A stretch of DNA of 64,000 nucleotides from Prodigiosinella aquatilis. GTDB lineage: Bacteria > Pseudomonadota > Gammaproteobacteria > Enterobacterales > Enterobacteriaceae. This document shows, one piece after another, positions 45,623-54,333 of the stretch; positions within the stretch are counted from its first letter, which is position 1, and each line of letters starts with the position of its first letter. The DNA lies in contig CP128857.1 of assembly GCA_030388725.1 (NCBI GenBank), forward strand, positions 3,286,001-3,350,000, given 5' to 3'. Under the pieces are notes generated by a model that saw only the letters and a list, made by a program, of their open reading frames with translations, ran no database searches and was not told the DNA's origin. A program made the translations under genes and the position numbers.

Positions 45623-46090
45623 ATGCATCACAATTATATTTCTCACATCGTCTGGACAGAAAATCGGGGGGAAGGAACAGTCCACTATCGAGGCTATGAT
45701 CGCACCTGGGACATCGCTGTGCCGGACAAGGCGGTTATACAATGCTCGAACGATCCCCTTCTCGGCGGTGACGCGACCAAGATGAACCCGGAGGATTTGC
45801 TGATATCGTCATTATCGGCTTGTCATATGCTCTGGTATCTCCACTACGCATCAGATGAAAAAATCGTAGTGACGCAATACGAAGATAATCCTGTCGGTAT
45901 TGGTGAAGTAGAAGCAGGTGGAGCCGGTCGCTTTGTTTCCGTCACGCTTAAACCCAAAGTCACGCTGAGGAGTCGTTCGAACGAAGAGCTGGCAACATCC
46001 ATTCACGACCGGATTCATAAAGTATGCTTTATCGCCCGTTCGGTAAACTTTCCAGTTTTCTGTGAACCAAAATTTGTTTTCGAATCTTGA
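45623..46090 (+). CDS. OsmC-family protein
   Basis: 155-aa protein of the OsmC/Ohr superfamily. The family Cys is in ISSLSACHMLWYLHYAS, and the second Cys is at HKVCFIARSVNFPV. An acid residue between them and the SNDPLLGGDATKMNPEDLL segment resemble the SACOL1771-type subfamily. Such proteins reduce organic peroxides, but this subfamily is uncharacterised. I took the ATG at 45623, preceded by GGGAGA. It is the first intact gene after the fragments downstream of argU. Confidence 0.85.
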   Translation: MHHNYISHIVWTENRGEGTVHYRGYDRTWDIAVPDKAVIQCSNDPLLGGDATKMNPEDLLISSLSACHMLWYLHYASDEKIVVTQYEDNPVGIGEVEAGGAGRFVSVTLKPKVTLRSRSNEELATSIHDRIHKVCFIARSVNFPVFCEPKFVFES

Positions 46091-46121
46091 GATGACAGCG
46101 ACCGGGAAGAAAGGGGAAACC

Positions 46122-46155
46122 GGGTTATCCGATTCATAGGGTTATCCGATTCATA
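46122..46155. repeat. Perfect tandem duplication of 17 bases
   Basis: GGGTTATCCGATTCATA occurs twice without a gap (46122-46138 and 46139-46155) in the gap between the convergent OsmC and MFS genes. It looks like a local slippage duplication; no function is evident. Confidence 0.9.
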
Positions 46156-46184
46156 GTATTATCGCTCCATAACTCCAGCTACCG

Positions 46185-47432
46185 TTACTTTCCGACTCTC
46201 GGGAAGAAGATCAGCGCACCTACGGCACACAATGCCGAAACCAACCAGACTGAGCTCCAGGTGGCAGTAACCAGCAACCAGGGGATGGCTATCGGGGTGA
46301 TAAACATAACGATAAACGCGCTGGTATTTCCCATCGCCAACGCCGTACCGGCACGTTTAACGCCAGCCATTGATGCCAGCTCGGTATAGGCCACACCGTG
46401 CCAGGCAGAAACCACTACGCCCGAGAACATAAACAGAGCCACCAACAACCCGGTAGACAGGGATCTATTCTGCATACCCGGCCAGTAATGGACCAATAAA
46501 CCAAGCGCGGCAAATGCCACAATACTCATTGCTGTGCAGGTTCTCAGATAATTTTTACGGTTCTTGTTTTTGTCGGTCCAACGACCACTCCAGATACGGG
46601 AAACTATCGCTCCAGCCTGGATCACGGCCAGACTAACCGATACCAACATCATGTCCAGATGGGCAAAATCATGCAGAAATACTGAGCCGAAGGTCAGTAA
46701 AGCTAGCTGTGGGACGCACAAAAAGCCGATGGCCAACACGATTTTCCAGACAGCAATATCATGCAGCGGCCCCTTACTTACCTGAAACTGAACCACCGCT
46801 GCCATGCTGGCATGATGCTGGGGATCCGGTTCATGCAACCATAACCAAGCATAATAACCGGCAACCACACACAATATCGCCGCCACGATATACATCACCA
46901 CAAACCCGTAGTTTGCCACCAAAAAAGGCAGCAGCAGAGCACCAAGACCATAACCCATTGGCACGGCAGTTTGGCGGATACTCATCGCCAAACCGCGTTC
47001 CCCCTCTTGAAACCAGGCCATGATTGCCCGCCCACTGGAACCGTTAACACTACTGCCCAGTAATCCAATCGCCAAAACGCCTGCAATCAACAGGCCATAA
47101 GCGGGAATAAAATCAGTATATGGCGCAGCAAACGCCGCCATTAATAGCAACATCAGCGCAGTGCTGAACAATCCAGTCAACAATACTGGCCGATCGCCCC
47201 AGCGATCGGTGAGTAGTCCCCACGGCAGCTCACTGAGCGCAATCCCAAGCCCTAACATCCCCAACACAAATCCCAGTTCAGCATTGGTAATATGGTAGCC
47301 GGAGCGCACAAACACCGCAGTCGCCGGCAGACCGCCCACGATCATCGAAAAGCAGACATTCGCTATTACGCCAATACCCAACACTTTCCAACGATGGCGG
47401 TTGCCACGCAGCACAGTTACGGCATCAGTCAT
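46185..47432 (-). CDS. MFS transporter of unknown substrate, next to car cluster
   Basis: Major facilitator superfamily protein, 415 aa, about twelve hydrophobic helices. The loop 2-3 motif is LLTDRWGDRPVLL, with a matching IWSGRWTDKNKNRKN between helices 8 and 9. I chose the ATG at 47432, with GGAG eight bases upstream; an earlier in-frame start at 47471 has no such site. It is on the same strand as the car genes, 190 bases after carH. It might export the carbapenem, but sequence alone does not show this. Confidence 0.83.
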   Translation of the reverse strand: MTDAVTVLRGNRHRWKVLGIGVIANVCFSMIVGGLPATAVFVRSGYHITNAELGFVLGMLGLGIALSELPWGLLTDRWGDRPVLLTGLFSTALMLLLMAAFAAPYTDFIPAYGLLIAGVLAIGLLGSSVNGSSGRAIMAWFQEGERGLAMSIRQTAVPMGYGLGALLLPFLVANYGFVVMYIVAAILCVVAGYYAWLWLHEPDPQHHASMAAVVQFQVSKGPLHDIAVWKIVLAIGFLCVPQLALLTFGSVFLHDFAHLDMMLVSVSLAVIQAGAIVSRIWSGRWTDKNKNRKNYLRTCTAMSIVAFAALGLLVHYWPGMQNRSLSTGLLVALFMFSGVVVSAWHGVAYTELASMAGVKRAGTALAMGNTSAFIVMFITPIAIPWLLVTATWSSVWLVSALCAVGALIFFPRVGK

Positions 47433-47623
47433 GGTAGATACTCCAGATCTTCGGTCCAGTAGCCGGGACAACGACTATCGGTGGACATAAACCAACGGGT
47501 GTGTTCACAGGGTGTGCCAATGACATAAAGCGGCCGAACAGGTTGCCCATCGCAGCCAATGGGATGAACAAAGAGAGATGCAATAATAAGTGTCAAGCGG
47601 ACATCTTACCTGCTCGTTAGCGA

Positions 47624-48178
47624 TCAATAATCCAGCTCAACCGGTGTAGGGTAATCTTGTAGTTTGGCCGCGCCACCCAGGGTTTCGCGGATAGTAGCGG
47701 TGTAACGTATCTTATCCATTCCGTTCACCAGATTATCCAGTTCACTAAAAGCAAAACGTAGCGAACGATTTTGAGCCCAACGTTCTAGCGGCTCCAGGCG
47801 GTAGTAGAAATAGACCACCGTCAACTCGCGGTTAATGTGATCGACTTTTTCAATACGTGTGACATGCATTCGGCCGTAACATAAGTCACCATATTTCCGC
47901 CAGTTTTTCGCCCCAAGAGGAGTCAAATTATAAATTATTTTTTTGCCCTCCTGAGTCTTTCGTGCCAGCCGTGCATCCACCAGCGCATTCAGGCGACCGC
48001 TGACCCAGGGCGAATCATGAGTATGACTGTTCACCGGCCACGCTCTTTCTCCCAAACACAGTGGCGGCTCTGCACCAAAAAAATCCTGAAGTAATTGCCG
48101 GTAGGTATTACTGTCATTTTTTGCCAACGCATCATCAGAAAACAGCGACATCAAGAGCATCAGGGGGTAGATTTTCAT
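47624..48178 (-). CDS. carH: Carbapenem cluster protein CarH
   Basis: 184-aa protein with an N-terminal signal peptide (MKIYPLMLLMSLFSDDALA), therefore periplasmic. The middle resembles a winged-helix fold (GRLNALVDARLARKTQEGKK, then YNLTPLGAKNW), odd for an exported protein. Cys41 and Cys99 may pair. It is the last gene of the car operon and overlaps carG by 4 bases. In Pectobacterium carH is not needed for synthesis or resistance, and its role is unknown. Identified by position and general similarity. Confidence 0.8.
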   Translation of the reverse strand: MKIYPLMLLMSLFSDDALAKNDSNTYRQLLQDFFGAEPPLCLGERAWPVNSHTHDSPWVSGRLNALVDARLARKTQEGKKIIYNLTPLGAKNWRKYGDLCYGRMHVTRIEKVDHINRELTVVYFYYRLEPLERWAQNRSLRFAFSELDNLVNGMDKIRYTATIRETLGGAAKLQDYPTPVELDY

Positions 48179-48708
48179 CTTGTTAACATTGCCTCATCAA
48201 CTTCCTGATAAGCTTCATCGGCCGACTGATAGGCGTGTTGGGCTGTTACGGTCTTACTCATCGACCATTCATAGAGTGGCACGCCGGGATCATCTCGCGA
48301 AACCTTGAAACGATAAATCGTTAGTGAAACTTTGCCGACATCGAATAAATCTTCCTCTGTCTTCCTCGCCGTCACTAGATAATAGTGTTTTTTTATCTTG
48401 AACAGCCGATTATCCTGAACAAGAAAATCAGCGCTGGCAGACAATCGATAATCAAACCAGGTGAATTCGGAACTATTTGTTACCGGCATGATGCTGTATC
48501 CACCATCCGGACGATGGATAAAAAAGGTGAGCCCAAGATTGGGATGCGACGTATTGTTATCAAACTGCGCCAGAACGACGTAATCCTTTAACCCATCCTG
48601 GTTTATATCCAATTGATTGACGCCATTTTTCAGCGTTACCGGTGTCAAAGCATAGGCGTTTGCGCAGCTAATAAGCAGGGCAAATAAGCAGAAGCATTTA
48701 TTTATCAT
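48175..48708 (-). CDS. carG: Carbapenem self-resistance protein CarG
   Basis: 177-aa exported protein (signal peptide ending ANAYA). The segment QLDINQDGLKDYVVLAQFD is an FG-GAP-like, acidic, probably calcium-binding loop. In Pectobacterium CarF and CarG together give intrinsic resistance to the carbapenem by a mechanism that is not that of a beta-lactamase; no serine or metallo-beta-lactamase motif is present here either. The start overlaps carF by 11 bases. Confidence 0.87.
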   Translation of the reverse strand: MINKCFCLFALLISCANAYALTPVTLKNGVNQLDINQDGLKDYVVLAQFDNNTSHPNLGLTFFIHRPDGGYSIMPVTNSSEFTWFDYRLSASADFLVQDNRLFKIKKHYYLVTARKTEEDLFDVGKVSLTIYRFKVSRDDPGVPLYEWSMSKTVTAQHAYQSADEAYQEVDEAMLTR

Positions 48709-49573
48709 CGATCGGCCTCACCAAACGAAAACCAATATCAGACATGGCAAAACCGGGAGTATGCACATCGCAACTCGCTAATGAACCAACCCGATCCATA
48801 TAGCTTCCACCGCAAAAGTAGTACATCTTTTTGCCGCCCTTTACCGCGTAATTCTCATTTAACCACTCAGAAACATTACCGCTCATATCATACAGACCCA
48901 GCGAATTTGGTTGCTTAGAGGCCACCGGTAGCGTGCTGAATGTCTGGGTTCCTGATACCGGGAGGTTTGCAACACTCGCTGGTTGGTCTTTACCTGCATA
49001 GCGGCTGCCATAGGTTCCATCGCTCAATCCTTTATTTCCTCCTCTGGCCGCTACCTGCCACTCTGCTAGCGTAGGCAAGCGATAGCCCGATGCCTGAGGA
49101 TTTTCTCGTATACCACGGTCGGTACCCTCTTCTGGCGGAATTTTCAGTGCCTGGCCGTCGGCGGTAACATAATAGGGTTGTAAGTTGTGCTGGGCACTTA
49201 ATGCATTGGCGAAAATAACCGCGTCCCACCAGGAAACATTAGTGACAGGATGCCGACCGCCGTCTTTTTCTGATGGCCAGCAGTCTTCAAACGTAGCGCC
49301 GTTACAACCACCACTTATTTGATAACCTTGCGTCTCCGCCCATGCTTGCAATGCCTGATATTGGTGATACGTAACTTCCGTTCTCATGATAGAAAACGGT
49401 GTCAGATGCGTGTTGGCGTGGGCTGCATAATCCTCTTTACCAAAAACGAGGCCGACATAGAAATCCCCCCCGTCTACTTTTACTTCATCTATCGGTAGTA
49501 TTTCTCCGTGGGCGCTACCCACATTTTGGAAAGTGAAAAGTAGCAAAAAAGAAGCAATACGATTTTTCAACAT
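48698..49573 (-). CDS. carF: Carbapenem self-resistance protein CarF (FGE-sulfatase fold)
   Basis: 291-aa periplasmic protein (signal peptide about 1-23, ending AHGE). From residue about 30 to the end it has the formylglycine-generating-enzyme-like fold: FSIMRTEVTYHQYQAL, HPVTNVSWWDAVIFANALS, GYRLPTLAEWQVAARGG, GLYDMSGNVSEW, IGFRLVRP. The segment FCGGSYMDRVGSLASC lacks the double-Cys arrangement of true FGE enzymes, and no sulfatase is nearby, so a binding rather than oxidase role is likely. Acts with CarG in self-protection. Confidence 0.87.
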   Translation of the reverse strand: MLKNRIASFLLLFTFQNVGSAHGEILPIDEVKVDGGDFYVGLVFGKEDYAAHANTHLTPFSIMRTEVTYHQYQALQAWAETQGYQISGGCNGATFEDCWPSEKDGGRHPVTNVSWWDAVIFANALSAQHNLQPYYVTADGQALKIPPEEGTDRGIRENPQASGYRLPTLAEWQVAARGGNKGLSDGTYGSRYAGKDQPASVANLPVSGTQTFSTLPVASKQPNSLGLYDMSGNVSEWLNENYAVKGGKKMYYFCGGSYMDRVGSLASCDVHTPGFAMSDIGFRLVRPIDDK

Positions 49574-49845
49574 GACGACCCAGGTTCAATTTCGAGGTGA
49601 GTGAGTGGTATAGAGCAGCATGGCAAGATATATCCGCTAGCAATGTCGTTGCGCGATATACCGCCGGAGTGATCCATTTTGACTTTACCGGCCGTGAGAC
49701 GCACTTTACATACGCCGCAATGACCAGCGGCACATCGGTAGGGAAGCTTAACGCCAGCCTCATAGGCTGCACTCAGAATAGTTTCATCTGATGACAGTAA
49801 AAACGTAGTATTGGAATTAATTACCTTACATTGATAATCAGCCAT
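49567..49845 (-). CDS. carE: 2Fe-2S ferredoxin CarE
   Basis: 92-aa plant-type ferredoxin. The cluster ligands are visible as CAAGHCGVC (three Cys) and the distal LPCCS. In the car pathway it is thought to supply electrons with CarD; it raises carbapenem yield but is not strictly essential in Pectobacterium. The start is directly adjacent to the carD stop, and its 3' end overlaps carF by 7 bases. Confidence 0.92.
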   Translation of the reverse strand: MADYQCKVINSNTTFLLSSDETILSAAYEAGVKLPYRCAAGHCGVCKVRLTAGKVKMDHSGGISRNDIASGYILPCCSIPLTHLEIEPGSSC

Positions 49846-50976
49846 TTATACTCCTCCGGCCAAACGTCGCAGTAACTCCTTCTGCAGGAGTTTATTTTCT
49901 TTTTTAAACGTTGCCGTGGCAATCGCATTTTCTTCGATTCGCCGCAATAAATAGGGTAACGACTTATCAAGAGGACCATAAGGTAGGTACTTACACACAC
50001 GAAATTCCATGCATGATAAGGAATAAGTGATGTGGTCTCCCAGACCGTACAGTTGCCCCACCCAGACCTGGTGAGCATGCAGCACTTCACTTTTCATAAT
50101 ACGAGACAGACTGTCTTCGTTATGTGTAGCGAAGAAGGGCGAGATCCTATCAAGACGTGGTGAAATATAGTCAATGGCTGCGTTATAACTACAATCCGTT
50201 GCTTGCTTGGTGGAAAAGCAGCACACGCCACCATTAACTTTTTTTTCTTCTTCCAGATAGGCACCACGTACAACCTTCACGCCTAATACGAAATCATATA
50301 AACAGGCCTCCTGGTAATATTCATCAAGAAGGCGCAATTGGTCTTTCAGATAAAATTGCAACGTTAGCGTAATGGTAGCTGTTTTGACATTAAACACGCG
50401 CATCATATTCAACACTAACCGATCCACTGCTGGCTGGATGGCGGTTTGCTCGGCATCAACCATTACCCGTACGTTGTGAGCCTCGGCATATTCGAAAATA
50501 CGGTGGTATCGAGCCTCAATTCTAGCCCATTCTTCATCTGACGAGGCGTTCAGCACAGATGCCCTACTCTGTCTGGCATATATTGCCGAGCGCCCTAGTG
50601 AAGAGGGCTTAATAACCACAAATGGAATACTTTCCATTTTTTGTGACATGTCGATTAAACGCAGGGTATTTTCCACAGCGGAATCAAACTGTGCTTCATC
50701 GTTTTCACCCTCGACTGCATAATCGAGGATACTTGAGATACCTGCTTGCGCCAGATTAACGGCTGTCTGTTTTACTTCATCTAACGTTTGACCACCAAAA
50801 TAGATGTCATTAATTAATGAAAACAGTTTCCCTTTAGGACGAGATAGATATTTTTTCAGGAAAAGAAGCGAGAATTTACGTGTCAATTTATGAGTAAGCG
50901 TTTTTGTTGATAAATATTTAAAAAGTAGTTCACTTGAAGAGTAACGTTTATAGATTATGGCGAGATCTTTGTTCAT
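49846..50976 (-). CDS. carD: Proline dehydrogenase-like CarD
   Basis: 376-aa FAD enzyme of the proline dehydrogenase family, thought to oxidise proline to pyrroline-5-carboxylate, the substrate of CarB. Family motifs: VVRGAYLEEEKK (FAD and substrate loop), ATHNEDS, and EFRVCKYLPYGP followed by YLLRRIEENA. It is shorter than PutA and has no aldehyde dehydrogenase domain. It lies between carC (54 bases upstream) and carE. Confidence 0.93.
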   Translation of the reverse strand: MNKDLAIIYKRYSSSELLFKYLSTKTLTHKLTRKFSLLFLKKYLSRPKGKLFSLINDIYFGGQTLDEVKQTAVNLAQAGISSILDYAVEGENDEAQFDSAVENTLRLIDMSQKMESIPFVVIKPSSLGRSAIYARQSRASVLNASSDEEWARIEARYHRIFEYAEAHNVRVMVDAEQTAIQPAVDRLVLNMMRVFNVKTATITLTLQFYLKDQLRLLDEYYQEACLYDFVLGVKVVRGAYLEEEKKVNGGVCCFSTKQATDCSYNAAIDYISPRLDRISPFFATHNEDSLSRIMKSEVLHAHQVWVGQLYGLGDHITYSLSCMEFRVCKYLPYGPLDKSLPYLLRRIEENAIATATFKKENKLLQKELLRRLAGGV

Positions 50977-51030
50977 TTTTATTCCCAGAGAATAACCTTC
51001 CGGCGCATAAATACACCGGAAAGAGGTGGA

Positions 51031-51852
51031 TCAAAGATCAGCTGTTTGTCCGCGATAGAGTCGACGCAAAATATTATCGTCGTTAAATTCTTCACGTTCG
51101 TGAATCACGCGGCGGTTATCCATGATGAGTAAATCACCATCTTCCCAGAAATGTTTGTAGAAATAGCGGGGTTGCTTGAAGAAAGTTTCTAATTCCTTAA
51201 AGAAAGTTCGGGTTTCCTGGTCACTGAAACCGACGATACGCGGTTCCCAACTAGCTGGCTGCCCTTCATCAAATGGGAAATAGACAAGCATCTTTCTCAC
51301 CCAGCCGAGATCAGTGAAAACCGGCACCTTAAACCACCCCGCAGGTGATACATCAACATAATATCCTCGTTCTAAAACGCGAACTTCAAAGGTCTCTTCC
51401 TCAAGTACGCGTAATAAGTGAGCGGGCATTTCCTGGCAAGCAAGGACATGATCACATACCGTAGTCGCACCTCGGAATTTCACGTTTTTGATCTCTGCTG
51501 CATACAGGAATACCTGATCAACTTGAGAAAGCAGCAGACCACCATCGGCATGAAAAGGTAATTGACCACGTCCTGTGACAATTTTACCCTTCTCCCCTTC
51601 CAGCTTTAGTGTGTCCCGATAACCAAACCCCACACCGATTTTCTCGTCCGCATACTCTACGATAGTGCCATAGGCAGAATAAATATCGCGAAAGGTATCG
51701 GCATCAATATCCAGGTTTTTAACCACCACAAATCCCTGCCGCATCAGCAGTTTTTTTATGACTTCAGTTTTTGCTTCCAGAAAATCTTTATGATCGATAT
51801 AAGCACCAAAACCAGATGCCATGATCGGATTAAATTTCACATTGTTATCCAT
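51031..51852 (-). CDS. carC: Carbapenem synthase CarC
   Basis: Fe(II)/2-oxoglutarate-dependent oxygenase of 273 aa that epimerises C5 and desaturates the carbapenam made by CarA to give (5R)-carbapen-2-em-3-carboxylic acid. The iron ligands His101, Asp103 (FHADGG) and His251 (NRRVIHERE) fall at exactly the residue numbers of the characterised enzyme, and the oxoglutarate-binding Arg region RRLYRGQ follows. The whole sequence is intact. Confidence 0.97.
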   Translation of the reverse strand: MDNNVKFNPIMASGFGAYIDHKDFLEAKTEVIKKLLMRQGFVVVKNLDIDADTFRDIYSAYGTIVEYADEKIGVGFGYRDTLKLEGEKGKIVTGRGQLPFHADGGLLLSQVDQVFLYAAEIKNVKFRGATTVCDHVLACQEMPAHLLRVLEEETFEVRVLERGYYVDVSPAGWFKVPVFTDLGWVRKMLVYFPFDEGQPASWEPRIVGFSDQETRTFFKELETFFKQPRYFYKHFWEDGDLLIMDNRRVIHEREEFNDDNILRRLYRGQTADL

Positions 51853-51864
51853 TACCCTCTCCTT

Positions 51865-52617
51865 TTAATATTTTTCGCCTAGCACTTCTTTAAAATGACG
51901 TTGAGCATCTCTCGCCTGAAAAGCCGCTTTGTGAACCAATTTCGACGCTTCGCGCGTTTCTTCAAGTAGACTGATAAACGGTTGATTTACTGTTTTCTTT
52001 GTATTGCGATACGCAGCAACTGGATAATTTGCCATGCTTTCCGCTTGCTTAATGGCGATATCCAGCAGCACCTCGCTGTCCACGATTTGATTAACCAGCC
52101 GGTAGTCAATACAGCGTGTCGCATCAAGCGATTGACACTCATAAATGATCTCTTGCATCGTGCTAAAGCCATGGGTAAATCCCAGAATTGCCGCACCGAC
52201 GGAACAACCGATGCCATGTTTTAATTCTGGCATGACAAAATTCGCCGTTTTTGACATTAACCTTTGGTCAAACATCAGCGCAAACTGGAACCCCATACCG
52301 ATGGCATAGCCATCAATGGCGGCCAACGTTGGTTTATTTACAGTCAGTACGGCTTCATACAGATCGATAACTCTGTCAATCCAGGCTTCAATATCGCGGC
52401 TATGGGACAGTTGTTTAACCTCATTGAAATCACCGCCAGCAGAAAAAGAACGATCGATCCCGCCATATACCACCACGGCTCGCACAGCATCGTCATCATT
52501 GGCTCGGGCAAGTGCTTGCTTAACACTATCTTCAAGTGAACGGCTGAAAGGATTGTGCTCATTAGGATGGTTCAGCGTAATTAACCTAACCGCTCCTCGG
52601 TTTTCTTCTAATACCAT
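51865..52617 (-). CDS. carB: Carboxymethylproline synthase CarB
   Basis: Crotonase-superfamily enzyme, 250 aa, the same length as Pectobacterium CarB. It joins malonyl-CoA to pyrroline-5-carboxylate and hydrolyses the thioester to give (2S,5S)-carboxymethylproline. The oxyanion-hole regions FSAGGDFNEVKQL and GYAIGMGFQFALMFDQRLM and the active-site ELKHGIGCSVGAA are intact. It lies 12 bases before carC and 8 bases after carA. Confidence 0.97.
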   Translation of the reverse strand: MVLEENRGAVRLITLNHPNEHNPFSRSLEDSVKQALARANDDDAVRAVVVYGGIDRSFSAGGDFNEVKQLSHSRDIEAWIDRVIDLYEAVLTVNKPTLAAIDGYAIGMGFQFALMFDQRLMSKTANFVMPELKHGIGCSVGAAILGFTHGFSTMQEIIYECQSLDATRCIDYRLVNQIVDSEVLLDIAIKQAESMANYPVAAYRNTKKTVNQPFISLLEETREASKLVHKAAFQARDAQRHFKEVLGEKY

Positions 52618-52625
52618 AATTATTC

Positions 52626-54131
52626 CTAATTAATCAAAGCGCTAAGTTGTGATGGTGTGACTTCATCAATGGTCAGTCTCCGCTGTAAAAATGCTTTATA
52701 AACACGGTAGGTAAAGCGGCTCTTGACCTGATAATTATCAACCTGGGATCCAAGTACATTGGCAAACGCCTGGTTAACCGATGATCCTTCATGGATACCT
52801 ATTTTCTTTCTCCAGACGATTTCTTTCGGTAGCAGTTGAAGCGTATCTGCATAGTCACGCAGAATATTTTTGACTTCGTTGTCATAAATTTTGTAATCGG
52901 GCTCCAGCGTATGGCAGAGGGCAATCAGATGATTGGTCCAGAAGGGGTGACGAACATCAATTCCATAATGGCTAGCGCCATGTGTTGAAAACTCCCCAGT
53001 CCAACGGGTGCGATAAACTTGCTCGGATAGGAGTTGGTTAGGATTATCGTATTGCATGCCGGGTTTAAGAATGCCGCCAAACAGTAAGTCAGAGCCATAC
53101 CCTGTCAGCATGCACTTCACCTGCCCTTGTGCTTGCCGATAGACATTAAATAAACCCGACTGAATTTCAGCAGATAAACCATCAAAAATTTCGTTGTGGT
53201 AAATAGACTCGATAATGCCGTTGATAACCTCGGCTTCGGAAAGAATCTTCACCTGATGGTGTGTTCCCAAAGCATCAGCTACCTGTTGAGAGAACGTAAA
53301 CTCGTTGCTGAGTTCTGTCCCAATCGAATACGTATTAAGCTGTTTAAAACGACGGCTGGCCATGGCGGTGACAAGACTAGAATCGAGGCCACCCGAAAGG
53401 GGAATCCCTACCGTATCATAGCATTGGGATAATTCGTCGAGAGGGGCAGTAAGGTAACGTTCGATCAGGCCAAGAAGGCTTTTGCGATGCAGGTACAAGG
53501 TGTGATTACTGGATGGGTTAACCAGTGCTTTGCAGTTATTGAATAAATAACCTTCACTATCATAGGTAATGACATTGATTGAACCTGGTTTCAGACGTTG
53601 AGCATTTTTTATGGGTGTATAATCATCGGCCCGCAGAGAACGCTCACAAACCCGATCTTCACTTTCAAAATTTAATGCGCTCTCATCTTCAACCGTAGTC
53701 ACAAATTTTAGACAATTAGTAACCCAATTTTTTCCCGCTTCTACAACATGAACGGGTGAGAAACCCCGTGAATCGGTCACCAAGGTCAATTCACCTTGAG
53801 GATCTTCAATCAAGAAGCAGAATTCTCCTTCTGCCATCGCAAGCGCCCCTTCACCAAGACGCATATACAGCAGAGCCAGTAAAGCGGCATTATTTGCGGT
53901 ATAGGCTTCCCCGTCCCACATTCCGGCTACCGTTTTCAGAAAATCTGGATTGTAGAGTGTGCCAATAAGATAAGCAGTCCCTTTTTCAAAAGAGAATTTA
54001 TGGTAGGACGTGTTTTGACCTATATAAAGATACCCGCTATGTAATACTTCACCTTTGCCACTAAAGGATTGTTGAAGTTTGTTTATATCGGCATCTGTTC
54101 CTTTATAAATGACACAAAAACCATTGCTCAC
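52626..54131 (-). CDS. carA: Carbapenam synthetase CarA
   Basis: ATP-dependent beta-lactam-forming enzyme, 501 aa (Pectobacterium CarA 503), of the asparagine-synthetase-B family. The N-terminal half (about 1-210) is a glutaminase-like domain without the catalytic Cys. The C-terminal half has the PPi loop PLSGGLDSSL and, near residue 443, WRKKIGIHEGSS, which holds the catalytic Lys. It closes the four-membered ring of carboxymethylproline. Translation appears to start at GTG (54131). First gene of the structural operon. Confidence 0.97.
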   Translation of the reverse strand: MSNGFCVIYKGTDADINKLQQSFSGKGEVLHSGYLYIGQNTSYHKFSFEKGTAYLIGTLYNPDFLKTVAGMWDGEAYTANNAALLALLYMRLGEGALAMAEGEFCFLIEDPQGELTLVTDSRGFSPVHVVEAGKNWVTNCLKFVTTVEDESALNFESEDRVCERSLRADDYTPIKNAQRLKPGSINVITYDSEGYLFNNCKALVNPSSNHTLYLHRKSLLGLIERYLTAPLDELSQCYDTVGIPLSGGLDSSLVTAMASRRFKQLNTYSIGTELSNEFTFSQQVADALGTHHQVKILSEAEVINGIIESIYHNEIFDGLSAEIQSGLFNVYRQAQGQVKCMLTGYGSDLLFGGILKPGMQYDNPNQLLSEQVYRTRWTGEFSTHGASHYGIDVRHPFWTNHLIALCHTLEPDYKIYDNEVKNILRDYADTLQLLPKEIVWRKKIGIHEGSSVNQAFANVLGSQVDNYQVKSRFTYRVYKAFLQRRLTIDEVTPSQLSALIN

Positions 54132-54213
54132 AGTGATATACCTTATATGACGAAGAGATCGATTTTTAATTCTGCGTTGATTATAACTAATCAGATAAAA
54201 AAATAATCTTCGT

Positions 54214-54261
54214 AAAAGAATAGTCTGAAGATATTATTGGTATAGGTGATACTATTCTTTT
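54214..54261. promoter_or_regulatory. Inverted repeat in the carR-carA intergenic region
   Basis: AAAAGAATAGT (54214-54224) and ACTATTCTTTT (54251-54261) are perfect 11-base inverted arms with 26 bases between them, 83-130 bases before the carA start. It is a candidate binding site for CarR or another regulator of the operon. It could alternatively be an AT-rich hairpin after carR. It does not look like a canonical lux box. Confidence 0.5.
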
Positions 54262-54333
54262 ATATAGGTATTAAATGTACAACATCATCTAAAGGTTGGT
54301 TAGCTACATAATGGAATGTGGGTATTAAATATA

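Noticed and set aside
44176..47432. Prophage or genomic island integrated at argU
   Set aside because: No integrase, and no second copy of the tRNA 3' end was found in the window, so only gene decay at a hot spot is claimed.
48698..49573. CarF as a true sulfatase-activating enzyme
   Set aside because: The fold matches, but the double-Cys active-site pattern is missing and no sulfatase gene is in the window.
54132..54333. Canonical lux box upstream of carA
   Set aside because: I looked for a 20-bp dyad with ACCTGT-like ends and found none; only the AAAAGAATAGT inverted repeat is present.
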